From: Caprella mutica
Lineage: Eukaryota; Arthropoda; Malacostraca; Amphipoda; Caprellidae
Assembly: GCA_947561585.1 (NCBI GenBank)
Contig: CANNZV010001125.1
Span: forward strand, 1 to 64,000
Length of the DNA: 64,000 nucleotides
Direction: 5' to 3'
A program made the translations under genes and the position numbers. The notes beneath the pieces were generated by a model. That model did not search any database. It saw only the letters and a program-made list of their open reading frames with translations, and was not told where the DNA came from. Shown here one piece after another: positions 38,901 through 50,900 of this stretch (its first letter is position 1; every line of letters starts with the position of its first letter).

Positions 38901-41900
38901 GCAGATAAAATGCCGCGTTTTAACACCGCATGAATTAATCACAGTTAAATGAATGGGATGTAAATTTGCAGTCTATACTAGCGTTTCTACCGCTGTCCAT
39001 TCATTCAACCGCGATTAATTGAAGAGGCGTAAGCTGGGCGGTAAAAAAGCGGAGTTTTATCTTCTGGTATAGAAAACGCCGAAGAAGAAAATGTAAAATA
39101 GTTAAAACCAAAATCTAATTTTTATAGAAAGATGCATCAATTGAGAAAAATTGACACACATACATGATATAGTAGCAGTTTGAATCACTGTAAGAGAAAC
39201 ATGACAGACTACACACACAGATGTGTCATAGGATACAGACTACACACACAGATGTGTCATATACACACAGATATGTCATAGGATACAGGATACACACGTA
39301 AATGTGTCAACAATCGACATTTATGTACGTTGTACATATGATGTCCTTCAAACTGATGCATCTGGTATGATGGTCCTTAAGCAGGAATATAGAATGTATA
39401 CAAACCATGTCAATAGGATACATAAAATTAGCCCACTCTGTATGATTGCGAGAAAAATAACCTTTTCATTGTAACACTGCTGTGGGAGATATAACCTTTT
39501 ATTGTAACGCTGTTTTGGGCAAATAACCTTTTCATTGTAACACTGTTGTAGGGTAAGTAACCTTTCATTGTAACACTGCTCTGGGGCAAGTAACCTTTCA
39601 TTGTAACACTGCTGTGGGGAAAGTAACCTTTCATTGTAACACTGCTCTGGGGCAAGTAACCTTTCATTGTAACACTGCTGTGGGGAAAGTGACCTTTCAT
39701 TGTAACACTGCTCTAGGGCAAGTAACCTTTCATTGCAACACTGCTCTAGGGCAAGTAACCTTTCATTGCAACACTGCTGTGGGGCAAGTAACCTTTCATT
39801 GTAACACTGCTGTGGGAGATATAACCTTTTATTGTAACGCTGTTTTGGGCAAATAACCTTTTCATTGTAACACTGTTGTAGGGTAAGTAACCTTTCATTG
39901 TAACACTGCTCTGGGGCAAGTAACCTTTCATTGTAACACTGCTGTGGGGAAAGTAACCTTTCATTGTAACACTGCTCTGGGGCAAGTAACCTTTCATTGT
40001 AACACTGCTGTGGGGAAAGTGACCTTTCATTGTAACACTGCTCTAGGGCAAGTAACCTTTCATTGCAACACTGCTCTAGGGCAAGTAACCTTTCATTGTA
40101 ACACTGCTGTGGGGCAAGTAACCTTTCATTGTAACACTGCTGTGGGAGATATAACCTTTTATTGTAACGCTGTTTTGGGCAAATAACCTTTTCATTGTAA
40201 CACTGTTGTAGGGTAAGTAACCTTTCATTGTAACACTGCTCTGGGGCAAGTAACCTTTCATTGTAACACTGCTGTGGGGCAAGTAACCTTTCATTGTAAC
40301 ACTGCTGTGGGAGATATAACCTTTTATTGTAACGCTGTTTTGGGCAAATAACCTTTTCATTGTAACACTGCTCTAGGGCAAGTAACCTTTCATTGTAACA
40401 CTGCTGTGGGGCAAGTAACCTTTCATTGTAACACTATTGTAGGGCAAGTAACCTTTCATTGTAACACTGCTGTGGGGTAAGTAACCTTTCATTGTAACAC
40501 TGTTGTGGGGTAAGTAACCTTTCATTGTAACACTGTTGTAGGGCAAGTAACCTTTCATTGTAACACTGCTGTGGGGTAAGTAACCTTTCATTGTAACACT
40601 GTTGTAGGGTAAGTAACCTTTCATTGTAACACTGCTGTAGGGTAAGTAACCTTTCATTGTAACACTGCTGTGGGGTAAGTAACCTTTTATTGTAACACTA
40701 TTGTAGGGCAAGTAACCTTTCATTGTAACACTGCTGTGGGGCAAGTAACCTTTCATTGTAACACTGCTGTGGGGCAAGTAACCTTTCATTGTAACACTGC
40801 TGTGGGGCAAGTAACCTTTCATTGTAACACTGCTGTGGGGTAAGTAACCTTTTATTGTAACACTATTGTAGGGCAAGTAACCTTTCATTGTAACACTGCT
40901 GTGGGGCAAGTAACCTTTCATTGTAACACTGCTCTGGGGTAAGTAACCTTTCATTGTAACACTGCTCTGGGGCAAGTAACCTTTCATTGTAACACTGCTG
41001 TAGGATCATTATTAAAATTATTCGTATCACCCAACATTTCAGAAATAAATATTATAATAAGAACGGTTTCTCTATGTCTGTTCGTCACACTAAATCTAAT
41101 AATACGCTTGATAATATAATTAATGATGTTTGACAGGGCGACAGTTTGATTAATTTGAATGTGACGAAGAGTTAATTAAACATTCGAATAACATCAATAT
41201 CACCCACGCACTAAGAATGCGTTGCAATCGAATGCATGGGAGGTTAATATTTAAGCGACATTACATAGGCAAACTAACTGTCTCGCAAATATATTTTCTT
41301 GGTCACCTTAGTAAATAATTATAGGAAGATCACAGTAATAATTAGATTAGTAAAATGGGAATGAAATTATAATTAGTTATTAACAACAAATTAATAACGT
41401 ATACAATATAAATAATGTAATAAATAACTTAGTTGTCACATTAATATTCGAGACAGCTATTATATTGAGCAAAATAAATACTTTTTAATAAATATAACAA
41501 AATATATATAATCTAGGACCCGTACATGATAAATTAATTGAATTAATTCATAGACTCTATCTAATACGATCGTATGTTAAAAAATAATAAATTTCACAGG
41601 CATTTTAAAGCATTGATAATGAAATAAGTTATTTCTATAATAAACTTTAGAAAGTAGTGCTTTGATCAGTATTATTATATTTCGTCAGTAACATTAGTAG
41701 GGTAAGTTCCAAGTTATCGGACAGTTTCACATTTTCGATCGTATAAAATTGAAATATATAATTACTATTCTACTTTTATTTCAAATATGCTTCATAAAAG
41801 GAATGAATACAAGGGACTTCATAGCAGACAAACAGGAAGGTGGCTACATTAACTTAGTCACAAAAATACCGTTAAGTGACAATTAATTTTAATTAGCCAT

Positions 41901-44900
41901 GTGAATTAAAACTCCTTGAACCTACAATGGTTGTTTTAATTCGCCGTACACGATTCTAGTAAAATTCTTCATCTTTAGATTTATAAAATAGTAGAATTTT
42001 AGTATTAGGGAACTGGGTAAGTTCCTAGGTATCGGACCCTTCCACATTTTCGACACGTAAGAAAAAATATATAATTATAGATCAACATTTATTTCAATTC
42101 GTGGTATCATGGATACGAATTGAAATAAAAATTAAATAGCCATTTCTTCTCACGTGTCCGAAAATGTGGAATCTTTCGATAACTAGATATCATACAGTAC
42201 CACTCTGTAACGAAAATGTGTATATGTTCGATAACTAGGAGCTTCCCTTTCTCTACCGTGGTTACATTGTTACCCTACCTAGTAGATATGATGAGCACAG
42301 AGAGGCAGTATCTACCCTCTAAATAGAGTAAGAAGGTAGGTACTGTCACACTCTAAAGGTTGTAGATGATTACCCCGGTAATAATAGCACACAGCTGGTG
42401 AGTTACTATAGAGTGGCACTGTACGAGTACAATGAATCATTGTGATGCCGTTAAAGCAGTGTAGTGTAGCACTAAGGCTATCACACTGGAGATGATTAGA
42501 GCAAAATCACTATTTACTCAATTCTACAAAGATTTACGCCATTAACTCAATATTTACTAACGGATGTGAACCAACAATAATATTGCCCCTTGATTAATAC
42601 TTTAAGGTAGAGGTGGATGGGTAAAGACGTTAGGTTGTTCAAAAAGTGATAAAACTGTTATTTCAGAAAGTACGATTTTTTTTGTTGTCCCAATGTCTGC
42701 TCATCAACAGTGTCTCTTTTAAAATATTCCAAAATAGGTTATATGTTTACCACTGACTACGGAAACGGTAGACATGCCAGTACTTGAATACTATAAAGGA
42801 GTGACACAATGACGTCACCAAATTACTTGGAAAAATGATCATCACGACGTAAGAGTTTTGACTAATTCACAACCAGGAAGAATTAATGGATAAGAGCAAT
42901 GAAACATTGCATCACGAACTGATGAATGCAGCTAACCATTGTGTTACTTGAAAATTAAGCTTTATATGATGGCTGATACCAGAATGAATTTATACTCTGT
43001 GTTGATAATTAATTTATAACAGTAACTACCATAATAATGTTACCGTATACTTAATAGTAAATAGTAGCGCATAAAAATTTCGGAAATATAGGAGTTATAT
43101 ACAATTCAGATCAGTTATTGTTACAGCTGATCAAAACACTGCTAAGACTTAGCAGCTGATCAATAAGACTAAACAGCTGATCAATAAGACGCAACAGCTG
43201 ATCAATAAGACGCAACAGCTGATCAATAAGACGCAACAGCTGATCAATAAGACTTGACAGCTGATCAATAAGACTTGACAGCTGATCAATAAGACTTGAC
43301 AGCTGATCAATAAGACTAAACAGCTGATCAATAAGACTTGACAGCTGATCAATAAGACGCAACAGCTGATCAATAAGACGCAACAGCTGATCAATAAGAC
43401 GCAACAGCTGATCAATAAGACGCAACAGCTGATCAATAAGACGCAACAGCTGATCAATAAGACTAAACAGCTGATCAATAAGACTTAACAGCTGATCAAT
43501 AAGACTTAACAGCTGATCAATAAGACTTAACAGCTGATCAATAAGACTTGACAGCTGATCAATAAGACTAAACAGCTGATCAATAAGACTTGACAGCTGA
43601 TCAATAAGACTTAATAGCTGATCAGTAAGACTTGACAGCTGATCATAAAGACTTGACAGCTGATCATAAAGACTTAATAGCTGATCAGTAAGACTTAACA
43701 GCTGATCAGTAAGACTTAACAGCTGATCATAAAGACTTAACAGCTGATCATAAAGACTTAATAGCTGATCAGTAAGACTTAACAGCTGATCAGTAAGACT
43801 TAACAGCTGATCATAAAGACTTAACAGCTGATCATAAAGACTTAACAGCTGATCATAAAGACTTAACAGCTGATCATAAAGACTTAACAGCTGATCATAA
43901 AGACTTAACAGCTGATCATAAAGACTTAACAGCTGATCAGTAAGACTTAACAGCTGATCAGTAAGACTTAACAGCTGATCAGTAAGACTTAACAGCTGAT
44001 CAGTAAGACTTAACAGCTGATCATAAGACTTAACAGCAAGCTAGTTATCTCTTAATTTTAGTTGATTGCATACCAATTATCTATATTAAGATTGCATTCT
44101 GAGATTATCAGTATCAAAAAACATTGAAAGCAAACCCTATGTAAAGCTAGAACTTCATTATAACTCACCATTAGACAGCAAAGACCTAACACTGATATCA
44201 GACTGAGTGTCTTCTTCATGTGGATAGTAGTGGTAACTATTAGCTCCCTCCACCCCCTCACAACTAGCTACTGATGACACCCCACTGGTGGAAGGGTCTG
44301 AGCCTTTCCTGTCCATAAGCTTCTTTCTCAGGGACAAGTTACGCTGGTGATTGTGACTGTGAATGTCTGCTTTGGAAAAGGAGAAACCTTTCTTCTTTAA
44401 CTTCCTCTGCTTTCTGTCAGGCATTGACTGAGTCAGCCTGTTGTGTCTGCGGTGAGTGCGAGCTTTGTATGAGTTGTGGCGGTGGCTGCCTTTACGGGAG
44501 TGCCTGCTTTTTCTAGTCGATGAATTCAGTCTGTCTATTTTCTGACTGTGAACAGACAAGTCAATCTTGGGAGGGTGTTTCTGCCGAGTGCTCCACCCAC
44601 GGACAAAGTCGTCAGTGTTCAGGAGCCAGGAATTGTTACTCCGGAGGCTGGTACAGCTCACTTTGTGGCGAGATGGTGAATTGCGTCTGCTAACTCTGCC
44701 TGAAGGGGAGAAGTCTTCACTGGAGCAGCTGAAGTCACTCATCTGCATCTTCTTCTCGTGGAGGAACTTCAAAGAGGGAGGAGCCACATCACTCAATGAC
44801 CTCCTGGCTGTTTTGTGGGCTGGTTCTTTCCTAGATTCCATGGGAAAATTAATTTCAAGAGATGATTTCTTTTCAGATTGGTGTATTGTATCATAGGGAG

Positions 44901-47900
44901 TAGCAGGAGTATACATGATATCAATATCAGCTTTAGGAGGAATATTAGCCCCTTCATTCCACTTCTTGTTAAGATTTTCAATGGACTCCACAAGTTTGGT
45001 GATGTTATCATAAGACCCTTTGATAGTCGCTACAGATTTTCCCACACTAGAATCAAGAGACCTGTCACTATCCATTTCTTCACCGATAATTCTCGTTTCA
45101 ATTACAGTTGGTGTACTAGACAGACTATCAACATCATCAGCGACAGAGCCCAATGAAGAATTTTCTCCATCAGATAGCCTGGCATTGTCAATGCTAGGAG
45201 AAATATTTGAGTCTTGTTCAATCTCATCAATGTTTTTCCAATCTAACTCATCTGATATTTTCTTCTGACTTTTAGAACTTCTCCATCTCTTAGACCAAGA
45301 CTGAGATTTTTGAGATGAATCGAATGATTTCACAGATGAGGCTTTGGTCCTTGATCGACTGTTATTGGACCCCATCTCTAATCACTTATCAGAGTAAATA
45401 ATATATTTTCAGAATAATAACCACCGAGAGAATTATTTATCAACACCAAGGATGCTATTGTACATGTATCCAATATCAACACTAAAGTACTGAACTAATT
45501 TCTTATCACTGATAACATAAGTGCGAGTCAGAAAGCAATTTATCAACAGGTAGCTTTTATATTAACAATAGAGGTCTAGTGTATCATTAAAAATGAGAAA
45601 ACTTCAACACACTTTCATTGACAACAATGAAAGTCTAAATTGAACATATAAATTTTTCAAGATTAATGAATTAACATAGCTAGCAAATTAATATTATTAG
45701 AGCTTCATATCATTTTAGCTGATAATCTCATGTCAACAATCTAGTAATTGTGATAAGTTTAATTTCTCATTGCATAGAAGGCAATTACGAGACACCAACT
45801 ATCATAATGTCAGGATTGTTTAAAGTACTAACCCCCACAGTGTTCTCATCTATACTGAGAAGATGGAGTGCTATGGTAGTTCCTTATCAATGCTTATCTT
45901 ATCATTGGAGGAATGTAATGATTAGAAGAAATTTTTTTTAGCTGACCTGTCATGAAAAAACAGTCATCAAATACAGGACGTTGACAGAAAATACAGTAAC
46001 TGGTAATTATAAAGACATCACTCAAATTGAATAGTCTAAAATCAAATTGTTAATGAAGAAAATTTAAGGTGAGATTGAATTTAGTAATATTTGAATAATG
46101 AAGATTAAAGGTAACTAACATTTTAATTCAAAACATGGGTGAGACAACATGTTCACAAAATAAGTGATGAAAGTGCTTAAACGTTCTGATAAAACCTTTG
46201 AAAAAATATTCTTTTTGAAATTTGAGATTCATGACTGAGATTTTTTTTTCAGAAGAACTTCCATTCCAAAATTAGAATGAATTTGCATCCCAAACTCTTT
46301 GAAGAAATAATAATCAAATTATTCAAATCAATTACAATATATTACAAATATCCAATGATTCTAATCTAAAATAGTTTTTCTATAGCAATTGAATAATTGA
46401 GCTACAGAAAAAGTAGCTATATGATTAATGTCTCCAATATTTCATGCTCTTTCACCACGGTACCACCAAACTGAAATGTGAATACCAAAATATACTATCT
46501 TAGCAAATAAATCATATTCTTTCATGCTACCTACTTGAGAATTTGCAAGTCATTATCAATATTCAAGACACATGTAAGTGAAAGATAAATGTAAAACAAT
46601 AAATTTATCAATTTGTAATATCAATATCAAATTTAAATTCATCAATCAATAATCATGTGTCTGTGCTTGAGCATCCATTAATAAAATATTCAATTTTAAT
46701 ACTGTAATCAATTGACAGAAAAACTCATAGATTTACTAGCTCGAAAAAATTAAATCACAGGGATTTTTTAAACTAATGGTTGTTCATTTTCCCCTTGAAG
46801 AGCTGCTACAAAAAAATCTAATATGACAGCAATTAATGAAATCTAACAAAATAAGTCTTGCAGGTTAGATGACGCAGAGATGAATGAAAACTTTAAATGT
46901 TAGTCTAGCTATAATCTGGTGACATTGTGAGGAAAAACAATATGTGCTATAAGTAAGGAAAGGGGAAACCTTGTAGATTCCAAAAAACAGCTTAGGAATG
47001 AATCTATATATAAATAATAGAAGCTATATATAAATAATAGAAGCTATATATATAATACATATATAACATAATCTAGCAACACTGATTAGTGAAAAATTAC
47101 ATATATATTAAGTAATTAATCATAGCTACTTGTTATCAATTATATACTTCACCTGCTACATCACCATTCAGGTGTTGGATTTCAGAGCTTAATTAGGCTA
47201 CATTTCACTGCAATAGTTAATAGTACCAAACATGATAACATGAATTAATTATACTGATACATTTTAAAAATAGTTAGACTTTAATTCTTTTTCAAATAAA
47301 TTTTTGATGAGTGCAAAACTATGAATTAGAGATTAGAGATCGGGATGAATAGATAAAGGATCTTCAACAATGCAAAAATAGTCATCATAAATCATATATC
47401 AAAATTTGGCTAAATAGTGAAAAATTCAAATAGCATATTGAATCCAAAATATACTTAAATGATAAATTTAGTTCACTGGCAAAAAAATCCATTTGGATTT
47501 GAAAACATCATTTTAATTCATATTTGATGAATAATTCATAAGTGTTTGCAGTAAAATTAATGTAAATATAGGAATTACTTCTAAATGGTTTGTAAAAAAT
47601 ATCCCAAATAACTACTATATTCTGCAAACTCACTATAGTTCTTTACATGTTTTCAAAAATTCATCCCATTCACCATCAACATTGAGATATTTTACTAGAT
47701 TTTGTTCTGGAGGTAGCTACTGGTAACTACCAGATCTGATACCTATATTTACATTCAAGATAAATTTTGCAGCGAGATGATGTACTGAGGTTCCTCCCAT
47801 AAGAAAAGAAAAACATCATTAGGCGTCAACTGAAAAGTGTCATTTCTGATGCACGTGATGATGTGCCATATTGTATTTGATGGTTAAATTACTATTTTAG

Positions 47901-50900
47901 GCTGACTTCTCTCTAAAATAATATTCATGCAATTTTGAGCTTTTTGCTAATTATCCCTATCTATTATCATTAGTTTTAGGGGTAAAAAAGGTTGGAGGAT
48001 TAGTCATTTAAGGGCAATATTAGCAGATATTTTCCAGAATCTTGAAAAAATCAAAGAAGTTCAGTGCACTAAATTCAGATGGATAAACATAACACATGCT
48101 ATATTCTACATAGTAATTAATTATATAATAATTTATGCTTTAGGTCTGGTTCTAGTTTTAATATTTTACTCTATATAGGTAAGAGAAACCATTAAAATAG
48201 GTTTGCAAGAATATCATTTGTTATGTAAACTCTTCATTTTAGAGATATAGCGTAATTAATATTTAGGTAGCTTTAGGCTTTAGGGGGTCTGGGAAGGTGA
48301 ATATTCAGTAGATTTCTAAAATAACATCTAAACTATGTATATCAAGTAATCAGAAGGGTGTGCCACTTTCCCCAAGTTCCAATCCCCCTGCCAGTGCCAG
48401 CCACCAGATCACTAAACAACTGTGAAGAGTGCAGAATGAAAAACTAGCAGATATCATGTAATTGAGTATGTTAGTTCAGGCCAATTAATTGGCTTACATT
48501 TCATATGGTAAAATTTAGATATATGTAATTGGCTTGAAATCTTCAAAAATGAGCCAAAATTGGCTTGGCTCAAAATTTTTTGTGAAAATTTGGCTTGCAG
48601 TTTTCCAGCCTCTGAAACATCAAATGGAGCTGATATATTATATATAATACAACAATCTGCACTAACAGTTTCATATCATAAAACAATTTTCATCAAAAAA
48701 TTCTAAAAGGCAGAAAATCAAGATCAAGATCAAATAAGTTACCTGCCTAATGTTATTCCTACTGGAAATATAATTATTCTGTATCTCAAAAATGAAGCGT
48801 TTCAACAACGAATGGAAATTGTAGCTATTCCTGAAAATTGGAAAAATATATAAAATGTCTCCTTTTACAGTTTTACCTCCTGTCTGCAAAATATGAGACA
48901 TTTTTCAACATTTTCTGTGCAAACAATCTTTAATATCCTCCTATGTTTACATGCATTTTACTGAGAACAGAAGCCAAAATAGAGGACTGTCTGGATTTCT
49001 TACAGAACCTTTTACCATATATAGGGTTGACAGACACTTGGCCGAAAGACATTTGGTAGAAATATTTTCTTTTTGAAAAAAATTGGATAGTAATATAATT
49101 CAATATAATAAAAAATAATAACTTCAAATAATATAATAACCAATGATGACAAGTGCAAAAGTATGAAGAGAAGCTTATTTCCACCCCTTATATTTGCAAT
49201 GAAATCCATGATTATGAAAGAATTCAAATTGTGGAGCACATATGCTTTAAGTTCGTAATATGGATACGCATTTTGTACACATTAAAATTAATTTTCCTTT
49301 TTATAAAATAACTTAAATTAGATGAAAGAAAAAAAACATTTATTAAATTAACGGGAGAGGGCGGCTGCAGTTCATAAAATGGATTCACATTATGTACATA
49401 TAAGAATTTAATTACATTTTTATAAAATAACTTTCAATTCCATGGAAACCAGTCTGGGACATTTTTAACATTTTCTGTGCAAACAATCCTTAATTTCCTC
49501 CTATATTTATATGTATTTAACTGAGAACAGAAGCCAAAATAGAGGATTTCTTCCATGTTACAGAGTATGTCAGTTAAAACCAATTAATTGTCTTAAGTTT
49601 AAAAAGGTCAAAACTCAGATGTCTAATTGGCTTTGAATTTTGAATTAATTCCTGTGTTCCCATGTTAATTTTGGCTTGAAATCTTCAAAATATGAGCCAA
49701 ATTGGCTTGGCTCAGAATTTTAGTAAAATTTTGGCTCAAAAATTGGCTTACAATTTTCCAGCCTCTGAAAACATGGGATTTCTTGGAGAACAATCATACA
49801 ATTTAGCAATTCCTGCAGTCTGGCATGGAAATAAAAATTACAATTAAATTAAAGCGAGCCTGTTATTGGTAATATAGATTTACATTGAATAAAAGTCTTT
49901 TGACAAAATGTCCACTCAGCCAAATTTACGCCAAATTCAATTTCGGCAAATTGCCTTTCGGCCGAATGTACTTCGGAAGTTCGGTCAAGTCAGCCAGTTT
50001 GTATTTGGTGCACTGATCTCCTCTGACTTTTTCAAAAATCTGAGAAATAGCTGCCAACATTTTTCATCAATTTGTCTAGTCCTACAACATTTTTCCAGCT
50101 TCTCCTCCCAAAATTAATGGTAATATAGGAATTAATAGCTAAATATCCTCCAACATTGCAGGAATTTTTTTATTATAAAAATTGAATATCTCCCGACATA
50201 TCATTGGAATTTACCACCAAATACAATCTGGGCCAAGTGTCCGCGCACAATATATTATATATAGTGTCAAGATATCAAAAACGAAAAATCGGAGGTGGAT
50301 TTTGGACATGCAGCAAAAAATACCAATTAGGTATATAATTTAAATTTACTAAGTCAGTCATTTTAACATTTCCTTGCTTTGTGAACAATCTTGAATTTAT
50401 AGATATAATATATTTTGTTGAAAACAAAAAGCAAAATAGAAGAATTCAGAGCCATGCCAATAGTTTACCAGAACAGTTTCATAGTTTCGGTAAGCCTGAG
50501 CTAAGCCACAAACCGCAGTCCAGTCTGTATTAAGTATTTCATGGTTAATTCCACCAACATGTCGGTGGAATTCTTTCCCCTTAAAAATAATATTCTAGCA
50601 AAGTCGGTGGACTTTTAGCTATTTATTTTCTATGTTACCATTAATTTTCAGTAGAAAAATGGGCAAAATGTTGGTGGATGCCATCATGCCACTGGATCAG
50701 CCAAATTATTGGAAATTTATGGTGGATTTTTTAACTTTTTCAAAAAGTCAGTGGAATTTTGTGCACCAAATACAGACTGGATCGCAGTCTGAGTGACTGA
50801 GTCTGGATCTGGTTAATACTCAACTTAATAGTACTATGGTCACACAGGTAAATTGCGACCCTTTAATTTTTAATTACGGCCCTCTCAAGAGAGTCTCTGA

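Noticed and set aside
39428..40987. Long open frames with [15 protein letters not shown] or [15 protein letters not shown] repeats on both strands
   Set aside because: They are translations of a 30-bp satellite; a unit length divisible by three keeps all frames open. There is no start context, splice site or family match.
43111..43478. Frames with LLRLIDQ or ISCCVLL repeats
   Set aside because: Product of the 21-bp minisatellite, open for the same reason.
44567..45268. Plus-strand frames of 82-109 aa
   Set aside because: Antisense shadows of the open minus-strand exon 1b.
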